Shown here: positions 15,527 to 22,895 of the stretch, one piece after another
Layout: each line of letters starts with the position of its first letter
How positions within the stretch are numbered: the first letter of the stretch is position 1
Origin: Microscillaceae bacterium
GTDB lineage: Bacteria; Bacteroidota; Bacteroidia; Cytophagales; Microscillaceae
DNA length: 24,933 nucleotides
Assembly: GCA_003483885.1 (NCBI GenBank)
Contig: DMXI01000136.1
Coordinates: 1-24,933, forward strand
Direction of reading: 5' to 3'
Notes under the pieces: model-generated
The model's database searches: none
Told to the model about the DNA's origin: nothing
The model's input: only the letters and a program-made list of their open reading frames with translations
Position numbers and translations under genes: made by a program

Positions 15527-18187
15527 ATGAACTTTAAAAACTACACCATCAAAGCCCAGGAAGCCATCCAACACACCGCTCAGCTTGTGCAGGAGCGAGG
15601 ACATCAGGCGATCCAAACTGGGCACTTGCTCCAAGCAGTGTTAGAGGCAGACCAAAACCTGACTACTTTCATTGCCAAAAAAATGAGCTTGAATGTGAGT
15701 AATGCCAAAGAAAAACTAGAGAAAATATTGGCAAGTTATGCAAAGGCAGCGGGGCAACCTTATTTTTCACACGATACCTCGGCAGCACTTCAGCAAGCCG
15801 AAAAGTTTAAGGCAAAACTCAACGATGAATTTGTAACCCTAGAGCATTTGCTACTAGGTATACTGGCAGGAAAAGACAACACTGCTGCGCTACTTAAAGA
15901 AGTAGGCGTCAACGAAAAAGATTTACTAACGACAATCAACGAATTAAGAGGAGGTAAAAAAGTGATGGACCAAAACGCGGAATCAACTTATAAGTCTCTG
16001 GAAAGATATTCAAAGAACTTAAACGAATTGGCTAAAGCGGGTAAACTAGACCCAGTAATTGGCCGTGACGACGAAATTCGTCGGGTGTTGCAAATCTTAT
16101 CCCGACGTACCAAAAATAACCCTATGTTGGTAGGGGAGCCAGGAGTGGGTAAAACCGCCATTGTAGAAGGGCTGGCCCAAAGAATTGTAGAAGGTGATGT
16201 ACCCGAAAATCTAAAATCCAAGCAATTGGTATCGCTAGACATGGGACTCTTGGTGGCGGGCGCCAAATACAAAGGAGAGTTTGAAGAACGGCTGAAATCG
16301 GTGATTAAAGAAGTGGTAGATTCTGAAGGGGAGATTATCCTGTTCATTGATGAGATTCATACCTTGATTGGGGCAGGAAGTGGAGGTGATAGTGCGATGG
16401 ATGCAGCTAACTTATTAAAGCCCGCTTTGGCGCGTGGCGAGTTGCATACCATTGGAGCCACCACACTCAAAGAATACCAAAAGTACATTGAGAAAGACAA
16501 AGCCCTGGAGCGACGCTTTCAAGGGGTAACGGTAGACGAGCCTAATGTACAGGATGCGATCTCGATTTTGCGAGGATTGAAAGAAAAATACGAAGTACAC
16601 CATGGGGTGCGCATCCAAGACGACGCCATCATTGCCGCGGTAGAGCTTTCTAATCGTTACATCTCCGATCGTTTTCTACCCGATAAAGCGATTGATTTAA
16701 TGGATGAAGCTGCTTCTAAACTTAGAATTGAGATTGATTCTATGCCCGAAGAACTGGATGAATTGCAACGAAAAGTAATGCAGTTGGAAATAGAACGAGA
16801 AGCGATTCGCCGAGAGAAAAACAAAAAACGGGAAAAAGAACTGTCGCGTGAAATTGCCGAGCTAAGCCAGCAGCGTGATAGCCTTAAAGCAAAATGGGAA
16901 ACCGAAAAAAGCATTATTCAGGGAGTACAACAGGCCAAAGAAAACATTGAGCAGTTGAGAATTCAAGCTGAGGCTGCTGAGCGGGAAGGTGACTTAGGAA
17001 AAGCAGCCGAATTGCGATACAGCAAGATTTTGCAAGCCGAAAAAGAACTGGAAGAAAAACAAGCCGCTTTGGTGAAAATACAACAAGGAGCCTTGCTCAA
17101 AGAAGAAGTAGGTAATGAAGACATTGCCGAGGTAGTGGCCAAGTGGACAGGAGTGCCAGTGTCTAAAATGCTCAAGAGTGAACGAGAAAAGTTGTTGGAG
17201 TTAGAAGATGAGCTGGCAAAACGAGTAGCAGGTCAAGATCACGCGATTAAAGTAGTGGCGGATGCGGTACGTAGAAGCCGGGCTGGTTTGCAAGACCCCA
17301 GGCGCCCCATTGGATCATTCTTATTTTTGGGAACTACTGGGGTAGGTAAAACCGAGCTGGCCAAAACCCTAGCAAACTTCCTGTTCAACGACGAAGAAGC
17401 AATGGTGCGCATAGATATGTCGGAGTATCAAGAACGCCACGCAGTAAGCCGATTGATTGGAGCGCCTCCTGGCTACGTGGGATACGACGAAGGAGGGCAA
17501 TTGACCGAAGCCGTAAGACGTAAGCCTTATTCGGTGGTATTATTAGACGAAATTGAGAAAGCTCATCCCGATGTATTCAATACTTTGTTGCAGGTATTGG
17601 ATGATGGACGCTTAACCGATAGCAAAGGACGATTGGTAAACTTTAAAAATACCATCATCATTATGACTTCCAATGCTGGGTCGCACCTCATTCGGGATAA
17701 TTTTGCCCAGTTAAACGAAGGTCAGGCAATTAACGAGTTTGATCTAAAGGAATTTGAAATACTAGAAAATACCAAAGAGCAAGTATTTGATTTGCTCAAA
17801 CAGCAAGTAAGACCCGAATTTTTGAATCGCATCGATGAAATAGTGATGTTCCGACCTTTGAGCCGTAAAGATATGCGCCTCATTACCAACATTCAGTTTA
17901 CACAGATTCAGGAATTGCTTAAAGCACAAGAAGTTTACCTGACTGCACCTGAAGTAGTGATGGATACCCTGGCCGATATGGGCTTTGATTCGGAGTTTGG
18001 AGCCAGACCTCTCAAAAGGGTTTTACAAAAGCGCATTTTAAACGAGTTGTCTAAGGAAATATTGGCAGGTAAGGTTGGGAAAGGTTCGGTTGTACATATG
18101 CAACTAGACGAATATGACCGCATCAGGTTTGAAGTGATAGAACAGTTAAATATAGAGGACATAGAAGACGATAAGGTGGCGGCCTAA
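15527..18187 (+). CDS. clpB: ClpB disaggregase (AAA+ chaperone)
   Basis: The 886-residue product has the complete ClpB layout: an N-terminal Clp_N domain (about 1-145), the first AAA+ domain with Walker A GEPGVGKT (about 204-211) and FIDEIHTLIG, a ClpB-type pore loop in GAKYKGEFEERL, a long coiled-coil middle domain (about 400-525), then the second AAA+ domain with GTTGVGKT (about 602-609), GYVGYDEGG and VVLLDEIEKAHPDVFN, and the ClpB C-terminal domain. It has no ClpP-binding loop visible. With DnaK it should rescue aggregated proteins after heat stress. The length fits ClpB (about 860 residues). It has its own terminator and two GACA-N3-TGTC sites upstream, which suggest stress control. It ends in a short acidic tail, DIEDDKVAA. 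Confidence 0.97.
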   Translation: MNFKNYTIKAQEAIQHTAQLVQERGHQAIQTGHLLQAVLEADQNLTTFIAKKMSLNVSNAKEKLEKILASYAKAAGQPYFSHDTSAALQQAEKFKAKLNDEFVTLEHLLLGILAGKDNTAALLKEVGVNEKDLLTTINELRGGKKVMDQNAESTYKSLERYSKNLNELAKAGKLDPVIGRDDEIRRVLQILSRRTKNNPMLVGEPGVGKTAIVEGLAQRIVEGDVPENLKSKQLVSLDMGLLVAGAKYKGEFEERLKSVIKEVVDSEGEIILFIDEIHTLIGAGSGGDSAMDAANLLKPALARGELHTIGATTLKEYQKYIEKDKALERRFQGVTVDEPNVQDAISILRGLKEKYEVHHGVRIQDDAIIAAVELSNRYISDRFLPDKAIDLMDEAASKLRIEIDSMPEELDELQRKVMQLEIEREAIRREKNKKREKELSREIAELSQQRDSLKAKWETEKSIIQGVQQAKENIEQLRIQAEAAEREGDLGKAAELRYSKILQAEKELEEKQAALVKIQQGALLKEEVGNEDIAEVVAKWTGVPVSKMLKSEREKLLELEDELAKRVAGQDHAIKVVADAVRRSRAGLQDPRRPIGSFLFLGTTGVGKTELAKTLANFLFNDEEAMVRIDMSEYQERHAVSRLIGAPPGYVGYDEGGQLTEAVRRKPYSVVLLDEIEKAHPDVFNTLLQVLDDGRLTDSKGRLVNFKNTIIIMTSNAGSHLIRDNFAQLNEGQAINEFDLKEFEILENTKEQVFDLLKQQVRPEFLNRIDEIVMFRPLSRKDMRLITNIQFTQIQELLKAQEVYLTAPEVVMDTLADMGFDSEFGARPLKRVLQKRILNELSKEILAGKVGKGSVVHMQLDEYDRIRFEVIEQLNIEDIEDDKVAA

Positions 18188-18277
18188 GGCAAGCAAAAAC
18201 AGTAGAAATTAGAATATGAGTTAATCATAGTGTTTATATAGATTAGTAGATGATGTATAGAGTGTAAGTAGTAGAAC

Positions 18278-18308
18278 AAACCCCGTGAGCGTTGCTGACG
18301 GGGTTTTT
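18278..18308 (+). terminator. intrinsic terminator after clpB
   Basis: AAACCCCGT (18278-18286) pairs perfectly with ACGGGGTTT (18298-18306), followed by more T. It ends clpB about 90 bases downstream of its stop. Confidence 0.85.
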
Positions 18309-18345
18309 ATCTTGAGTCTTAGCCTCTAATGAAAGTTGACAAAGC

Positions 18346-18534
18346 TTATACCCATTCCATACTCCAACTCTCGCAGGCAACTTCTATTTCCTCAACTGCT
18401 GGCTCAGAATCTGCCTCTGTGTCCATAGAAGGAGGAGTACTTTTTTTACTTGTTTGGTTGGAAGGATTGTTTCCTCCCGTAATTTTGTTTAAATGTTTGA
18501 TGGCACTTGTTTGAAACTTGTCTATTGATTTCCT
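18346..18534 (-). pseudogene. GG-leader precursor peptide with lost start codon (family member 5)
   Basis: The minus-strand frame encodes about 62 residues that fit the family leader: Phe7, Ile12, Leu15, Ile18 and then Thr-Gly-Gly at 19-21 (most members have Lys-Gly-Gly), in the exact spacing of the four genes upstream. The codon where relatives have ATG is AGG (18534-18532), and a stop lies three codons further up. Only an ATT two codons before offers a non-standard start. The core has many Ser/Thr/Pro, then an acidic tail, EEIEVACESWSMEWV, with one Cys and two Trp. It is probably a gene decayed by one base, or it uses a rare start. It is the last of the five toward clpB and is not in any overlapping frame of note. 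Confidence 0.6.
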
Positions 18535-18597
18535 AAAAATTTAGGTTTTTGAAAAGATAGTGTATTTTAAGTAAAATTTTATTAGGTGTAAATAGTA

Positions 18598-18735
18598 TTA
18601 CTCCCATGCATAAAAATCCCACCAATCTTTCAGGTCTGGCTGATCTAAAAGAGTAGCTTTCTTTACGTTTTTTCCACCTTTAATTTTCTGTTGATCTTTG
18701 ATGCTTTGATTTTTAAATTTCTTAATTGATTTCAT
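18598..18735 (-). CDS. GG-leader precursor peptide, DLKDWW type (family member 4)
   Basis: A 45-residue product starting at the ATG at 18735; the frame extends further up but this start matches its relatives. The leader is basic (KKFKNQ), with Phe7, Ile12, Gln15 (Leu in others), Ile18 and KGG at 19-21. The core is only 24 residues and ends LKDWWDFYAWE. DLKDWW aligns with the DLQDWW of the two larger genes upstream. It has no cysteine, so thioether or disulfide rings are impossible. The likely fate is cleavage after GG by a C39-type peptidase transporter (family knowledge; no such gene in view). The product and its activity are unknown. Confidence 0.68.
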   Translation of the reverse strand: MKSIKKFKNQSIKDQQKIKGGKNVKKATLLDQPDLKDWWDFYAWE

Positions 18736-18807
18736 AAGATTGATAGGTTTGATGATCAAAAATATTTTTACAAAATAGATCTTACTTTCAGCCAAATCAA
18801 TTTAAAT

Positions 18808-18841
18808 AACCCAACAGTCCCATAAATATCTTTGTTGGGTT
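18808..18841 (-). terminator. hairpin after family member 3
   Basis: AACCCAACA (18808-18816) pairs perfectly with TGTTGGGTT (18833-18841) with a 16-base loop. On the minus strand it is followed by ATTTAAATT. It probably ends the transcript of the 18857-19129 gene, so member 4 would have its own promoter. Confidence 0.6.
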
Positions 18842-18856
18842 GGAAATTATGGACGC

Positions 18857-19129
18857 CTAACCTCTCAAAATAATTTCATTGGAGGCGTTGTCATCCAATA
18901 TAATAGATACACCTTCACGAGTAAATTGCCCTCGCCGATTTGTTTTCCACCAATCCTGTAAATCTTGCAAGATAAGTTCCTGAGACTTTGCTCTCCCACC
19001 GCCATTTGCTCTCCACCAATCTTGTAAATCCTGAGAAATAAGGTCTTTAGAGATGACAAGTGTTGCCCCACCTTTGATTTTATCTAAACCGGGTATTTGT
19101 TGTTGCTGAAATTTCTGAAAACGATTCAT
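18857..19129 (-). CDS. GG-leader precursor peptide with two DLQDWW motifs (family member 3)
   Basis: A 90-residue product. The leader (Phe7, Ile12, Leu15, Ile18, KGG at 19-21) matches the family. The core has two DLQDWW copies at 34-39 and 56-61, 22 residues apart, with similar flanks (QDLQDWWRAN and QDLQDWWKTN). The DNA copies repeat with a 66-base period (CCACCAAT at 18947 and 19013). After them comes SIILDDNASNEI (75-86), which is shared with the upstream gene. It has no cysteine. The repeats suggest a multi-core precursor that yields two related peptides, or a core with two modified sites. No modification enzyme is known to recognise it. Confidence 0.75.
   Translation of the reverse strand: MNRFQKFQQQQIPGLDKIKGGATLVISKDLISQDLQDWWRANGGGRAKSQELILQDLQDWWKTNRRGQFTREGVSIILDDNASNEIILRG
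18947..19045 (-). repeat. internal 66-base tandem repeat encoding DLQDWW
   Basis: The segments starting at 18947 and 19013 repeat the same phase (CCACCAATC, then TGTAAATC) with mismatches, encoding two LQDWW units in one gene. The exact right-hand edge is approximate. Confidence 0.6.
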
Positions 19130-19211
19130 AAAAGAAGAGATGATGAGTGATACATTATTTTAGTAATCATTCATGAGTACTAGTGGCAAATAGTTAACAG
19201 GATATAAAAAT

Positions 19212-19242
19212 AAAGCCCTGTAGGGAGCTCCTACAAGACTTT
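19212..19242. terminator. bidirectional terminator between precursor genes
   Basis: TGTAGG-GAGCT-CCTACA (19219-19235), extended by AAAG (19212) with CTTT (19242), forms a hairpin with T runs on both strands (TTTTTTA on plus; TTTATTTTT on minus). It sits about 160 bases after the member-2 stop and would separate it from member 3. The rest of the 271-base gap between these two genes (19130-19400) shows no gene. Confidence 0.65.
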
Positions 19243-19400
19243 GTTTTTTATTGATGTGATCTGATCGTTTGATTACTCGTTGCAATGATGTGTAAGTAAT
19301 TTAATTGCGTAGGTTTTATAGACGAATAGGTATAAATATTAAATTTCTTAATGATTGATGTGAGAAGGCAACCAAAGGTTAACCTTCCCCATTATAATTA

Positions 19401-19640
19401 TTAAAGATTCCACCTTCTAATTTCATTGGCTGCATTATCATTCAAGATAATAGAGATGTCTCTTCGGTCATATTGCCCATCACGGCAAGCGCGCCACCAA
19501 TCCTGTAAGTCACTGGTCACAATATAACCTTCTTGTTCTTCAGGAGAAGGGCATTCTCTTGTTTCACCTTTATCGCCACCTTTGATCGTGTGTAAGTTAT
19601 CAATTTGATATGCCTGGAATTTTTTCAATGTATTTTTCAT
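19401..19640 (-). CDS. GG-leader precursor peptide, DLQDWW type (family member 2)
   Basis: The start is the ATG at 19640; the frame reaches further upstream to 19670, but this start puts the leader in line with its relatives (Phe8, Ile13, Leu16, Ile19, KGG at 20-22) and clears the stop of the gene before it by 22 bases. The product is 79 residues. The core has Pro/Glu-rich sequence, then SDLQDWWRAC at 43-52, and SIILNDNAANEI at 63-74. Only two cysteines are present (30, 52). It is probably co-transcribed with member 1 and the exported 118-residue protein, as the gaps are 22 and 25 bases. Confidence 0.75.
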   Translation of the reverse strand: MKNTLKKFQAYQIDNLHTIKGGDKGETRECPSPEEQEGYIVTSDLQDWWRACRDGQYDRRDISIILNDNAANEIRRWNL

Positions 19641-19662
19641 AAGTTTTTGAGGTTTAATTAAG

Positions 19663-19833
19663 TTAAGCAATTTGCAAATCTTCGACTACAAAAGTGATTT
19701 CTTCGGTTACAACATCCTTTTCCTTTCCACTTGTTCGCTCTTGAGAAGCAGTGTTTTCAGTATGTTGATTACCACCTTTGATAGCCTGTAAGTTATCAAT
19801 TGCTTGATTTTCGAAATTTATTAGCATTTTCAT
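19663..19833 (-). CDS. GG-leader precursor peptide with acidic core (family member 1)
   Basis: A 56-residue minus-strand gene that a minimum-length ORF caller can miss. The start is the ATG at 19833. The leader shows Phe7, Ile12, Leu15, Ile18 and KGG at 19-21, the same spacing as in members 2-5. The core of 35 residues is rich in Thr, Ser, Glu and Gln and ends VVTEEITFVVEDLQIA, with no cysteine or tryptophan. Its EEI-containing tail resembles that of member 5. It lies 25 bases after the exported small protein and 22 before member 2, so the three seem to form an operon. Confidence 0.68.
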   Translation of the reverse strand: MKMLINFENQAIDNLQAIKGGNQHTENTASQERTSGKEKDVVTEEITFVVEDLQIA

Positions 19834-19858
19834 AGAGAAAAATAATTAGGTTGCAATA

Positions 19859-20215
19859 TTAATTAAGTGGATTGCTAGGTAAGTTGAAGCTACTAGCTGC
19901 CTTTTTAGTACTTCCTCCACTTTTAGCATTCCCATAATAAAACTTAGAACGACCTGTTTCGGTATTCCATACCAATATTTGATAATAGGCCCGCTCACTT
20001 CCCGAACCCGGGATCATCGCCATATCCATCATATACTTACCAGTAGCATAAGTACCACTCACTGGCTTATCAGGAAACACAATGGCCGGCTCCTTGGCGT
20101 TTACCGCAGAAGTACTATAAATAAACGCTGCTATACTGAATACCAGGGCTGCTATGCTTAAGGTTAATTTACTGATAACCTGAGCAATTTTGAGAGTATG
20201 GTTGTTGTTTGTCAT
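19859..20215 (-). CDS. small exported or membrane-anchored protein at the head of the peptide operon
   Basis: The ATG at 20215 is chosen (the frame opens at 20242 with extra residues). The 118-residue product has a helix-forming hydrophobic segment (about 15-38) that ends in SAVNA, a plausible cleavage site after residue 40. The mature part is rich in Tyr, Gly and Ser (YMMDMAMIPGSGSERAYYQ, TGRSKFYYGNAKSGG), and no family is recognised. It is followed within 25 bases by precursor genes. Immunity or accessory function is a guess from context only, and a generic periplasmic protein is just as possible. Confidence 0.6.
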   Translation of the reverse strand: MTNNNHTLKIAQVISKLTLSIAALVFSIAAFIYSTSAVNAKEPAIVFPDKPVSGTYATGKYMMDMAMIPGSGSERAYYQILVWNTETGRSKFYYGNAKSGGSTKKAASSFNLPSNPLN

Positions 20216-20423
20216 AAGAAGCTTTGATAAATACAGTTTCAAGAAAGGAAAAAAAACTTATTCAAGTAATGGAGAGTTTATGAAGCACAACATTGAACGC
20301 ACCAAACGTGGATTTGAGTTTATATAAAGATTGAGCTTTCTTTAATCTCAACCCGAGTTTTATTCGTACATGAAACAATTGCCAATATTTTATCTCCAAA
20401 GTTTTGCCTGTAGCAATCATTCC

Positions 20424-21305
20424 ATGAAAAGATACCTATACATTATTTTGCTATGCATCAGCATTTCAAGCTGTATTACCCTGCGTAGCTCCGACAGCAA
20501 ACTACAAACTGCGTTTGCTCCAAAAGTGACTGACTACACTCCCCAAATACACCGCTACGAAATAGAAAAGCGCCCAGTGCGATATATGGAATTGGGCAAC
20601 GATACTCTTCCGTTGTTGATTTTTATGCATGGGGCACCTGGTTCCCTCACCTCTTTCAAAAGTTATATGAAAGACAAAGACCTATTGAATAAAGTGAAAA
20701 TTGTGGCAGTAGATCGCCCTGGTTACGGTTATTCAGGATTTGGCAAGGTCGAAAGATCGGTAGAAAAGCAAGCCGCTTTTATCAAACCCATCCTGGAAAA
20801 GTATCGGCCTTTGCATAAAAAGATCATGTTGGTAGGTTCTTCCTATGGGGGTACGGTCATTGCGAGACTTGCGATGGATTATCCTCATTTGGTAGATGGC
20901 TTAATGTTTATTTCGTCGTCGTTGGCAGCAGGTGCTGAAAAAACCTATGCGATTTCTTACCCAACTCGTTACCCGCCATTGCGTTGGCTGTTGCCCCGAA
21001 TGATGAGAGTGGCTACCGATGAAAAATTTGCCCACGAAAAAGCCTTGAAAAAGATGGAGCCATTCTGGGGTAAGATTACTGTACCTGTGAGTATTTTGCA
21101 TGGCAATAGTGATGTGTTGATTTACATAGAAAATGCTTTGTACGCCAAACAAGAATTGAAAAATGCGCCTGTAAGGTTGGCCATTGTCAACGGGAAAGGC
21201 CATTTTTTACCCTGGAATTCTCCAAAAATTGTTAAAAAAGAGATGTTGGTATTTATCGATCGGGTGGTAGCCTATCAACGCCCAGCCGTGGAAGCTAAAA
21301 AATAA
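20424..21305 (+). CDS. lipoprotein alpha/beta hydrolase
   Basis: The start is taken as the ATG at 20424, which gives a proper lipoprotein signal with Cys17 after ISISS; the frame also opens at 20370. The 293-residue product is a typical alpha/beta hydrolase: oxyanion HGAPGS (69-74), nucleophile motif GSSYGG with Ser140, acid Asp230 in GNSD, and His260 in GKGHFLPW. The substrate is unknown; esterase, lipase-like and peptidase activity are all possible. It is divergent from the peptide operon and ends just before a terminator shared with the next genes. Confidence 0.82.
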   Translation: MKRYLYIILLCISISSCITLRSSDSKLQTAFAPKVTDYTPQIHRYEIEKRPVRYMELGNDTLPLLIFMHGAPGSLTSFKSYMKDKDLLNKVKIVAVDRPGYGYSGFGKVERSVEKQAAFIKPILEKYRPLHKKIMLVGSSYGGTVIARLAMDYPHLVDGLMFISSSLAAGAEKTYAISYPTRYPPLRWLLPRMMRVATDEKFAHEKALKKMEPFWGKITVPVSILHGNSDVLIYIENALYAKQELKNAPVRLAIVNGKGHFLPWNSPKIVKKEMLVFIDRVVAYQRPAVEAKK

Positions 21306-21307
21306 AA

Positions 21308-21338
21308 GAGCGACTAAAAGACATCTCTTTAGTCGCTC
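21308..21338 (-). terminator. strong terminator after the VWA gene
   Basis: GAGCGACTAAA (21308-21318) pairs perfectly with TTTAGTCGCTC (21328-21338). On the minus strand it is followed by TTTTATTTTTT, so it ends the VWA transcript. It lies right after the stop of the convergent hydrolase gene. Confidence 0.85.
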
Positions 21339-21369
21339 ACCAATATTACTTTAATATAGAATATCTCTA

Positions 21370-22044
21370 TTAAAACGTGATTTGCGTGTTATTAGCAGTA
21401 CTGGCAATAGACTGACTGATAAAGTTAATCATCTTTCTGATTTCTGACCCTGAAGTACCTACCCTGGCCAAATGCTGGATACCCATTTCTTTTTGCGCTT
21501 GTTCAAAACTGGCCGCATTGCCCACTCCAAACAAAATTGTAGTAAAAGAAAAGGCATTTTGTTCTTCAGCAATCACTTCATTGACTTTTTCTTTCACCGT
21601 TTTGGCGGGCGTGGTGGAACGATTGTCCATCCCATCAGTAATGACAAATAGCAGCGTTTTGGTCATCACCCCAGAGGCTTCCAGATTTTCTCGATAATCC
21701 ATCGCCATTTTCAAACCTTGTGCAGTGGCATCGTATAAGGCTGTACCCGCCCCCGAAGGCTTAAAACTCATCTTGGGAATATGCTTAATGGGTTGAAAGC
21801 CACTTTTGACCGTTACCTGATCGTTGAACTCAACCAAAGAAACCATCAATTGCTCCGCTACATGCGACTTTTGCATGGTCTCGGTAAAATCGTTGAAGGC
21901 GTGGTTCAAATCCTTTTCATAACTGGTAATAGAGGGAGAGATATCCACAATAAAAACAGCATTGATCGTTTCATCTACTTGTACCTCGTCTGGATTGAAG
22001 TTATTAAAATTGAGATTAAAATCTATTGCATCAAAATCGCTCAT
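21370..22044 (-). CDS. VWA (von Willebrand factor A) domain protein
   Basis: The 224-residue product is cytoplasmic, with no signal peptide. It has a complete MIDAS metal site: DISPS (Asp34-Ser36-Ser38), Thr101 in GAGTALYDAT, and Asp137 in VITDGMD. VWA domains bind Mg2+ and partner proteins. The shape (ADTALY..., TDGMDN) resembles tellurite-resistance (TerY-like) and other bacterial intracellular VWA proteins; this is a similarity by eye only. It follows the nicotinamidase-like gene with a 59-base gap on the same strand, so the two are probably co-transcribed. How they work together is not clear. Confidence 0.82.
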   Translation of the reverse strand: MSDFDAIDFNLNFNNFNPDEVQVDETINAVFIVDISPSITSYEKDLNHAFNDFTETMQKSHVAEQLMVSLVEFNDQVTVKSGFQPIKHIPKMSFKPSGAGTALYDATAQGLKMAMDYRENLEASGVMTKTLLFVITDGMDNRSTTPAKTVKEKVNEVIAEEQNAFSFTTILFGVGNAASFEQAQKEMGIQHLARVGTSGSEIRKMINFISQSIASTANNTQITF

Positions 22045-22103
22045 AATGTAAGTTTTTTAGTGAAGAGTGTTTGAGTTGGGAGACTGTAGAGAATAACAGC
22101 TTT

Positions 22104-22895
22104 CTAGCCCAATTGAATATCGGCTGCTTTGGCAAATCGTAAGCCGCGCTTTTGGGCTTCGTCGTAAATAGGCGTTCCCAAATGCCCCATATTAGGTACA
22201 TCTGACATGCAATCCTCCACAATCACCATTTTATCGGCCAATCCGGGAGCGTAATCCAGGGCTTGTTTGAGACTAGTAGCCACACAATGCGAACGGGCTT
22301 CTCCTGCTACGTACACATTCTGGAAGTTTTCCAAAGTTTTGATGAGACTTTGGTTCAATTGGGTTTCCGGACGATCGGCTACCGGGATTTGCGCCATAAA
22401 AATACCAAAATGCTCAGTCAATGGATAAGTTCCTTTGGTTACTGCCTGATAAAACTTACCACGGCGGGTCCAGCTTTTCAAGGAATCCATCAACTGATCA
22501 TCCAACGCATTTCCTTTAGATCCAATGAGGCAATGCTCGGGCCAAATGCAGTGGGGAAACTGTCCTTGAGCTTCTAAATCCTGTAAATACTTGATCACCT
22601 TTTCGGGGTAAAAACGAGGAGTCCACTTGCCTTCCTGTACCTCTTGCAAAGTAATAATGGTAAATGGCGCTGGCGGGTTGCCATTTTTGTCTTGCCAAAA
22701 ACCAGGGTGAGATACATCGTTTACCGGGTGAGAATCCAGCGTTACACAAATATGATCTATTTTATCGGCTTGGTCATTGATCAACTTACTCAATCGCTCC
22801 ATGTCTTTTTCGGCTCCTGGTACATACAAGGCCCCATTGGGGTGACAAAAATCGTATTGGGCGTCAATGATCAACAAAGCATTCTTATTTGCCAT
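22104..22895 (-). CDS. nicotinamidase-like (isochorismatase-family) hydrolase
   Basis: The 263-residue product has the cysteine-hydrolase catalytic triad: Asp11 in IIDAQYDF, Lys154 in VTKGT, and Cys204 in ARSHCV. The metal-binding DSHP...SHPGFW pattern gives Asp54, His56 and His63, and WPEHC (118-122) is the usual nicotinamidase box (WPxHC). These enzymes convert nicotinamide to nicotinic acid for NAD salvage. The protein is some 50 residues longer than E. coli PncA. A distinct substrate is possible, so I do not assign pncA. The downstream VWA gene belongs to the same transcription unit. Confidence 0.85.
   Translation of the reverse strand: MANKNALLIIDAQYDFCHPNGALYVPGAEKDMERLSKLINDQADKIDHICVTLDSHPVNDVSHPGFWQDKNGNPPAPFTIITLQEVQEGKWTPRFYPEKVIKYLQDLEAQGQFPHCIWPEHCLIGSKGNALDDQLMDSLKSWTRRGKFYQAVTKGTYPLTEHFGIFMAQIPVADRPETQLNQSLIKTLENFQNVYVAGEARSHCVATSLKQALDYAPGLADKMVIVEDCMSDVPNMGHLGTPIYDEAQKRGLRFAKAADIQLG

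Noticed and set aside
18329..18514. Plus-strand frame of 61 residues next to clpB
   Set aside because: It overlaps the minus-strand precursor frame with the exact GG leader pattern, which is the better explanation.
18346..19640. Microviridin/graspetide assignment for the DWW peptides
   Set aside because: The known graspetide motif (Thr with Lys-Tyr-Pro-Ser-Asp) is absent and no ATP-grasp ligase is in view, so the class cannot be named.
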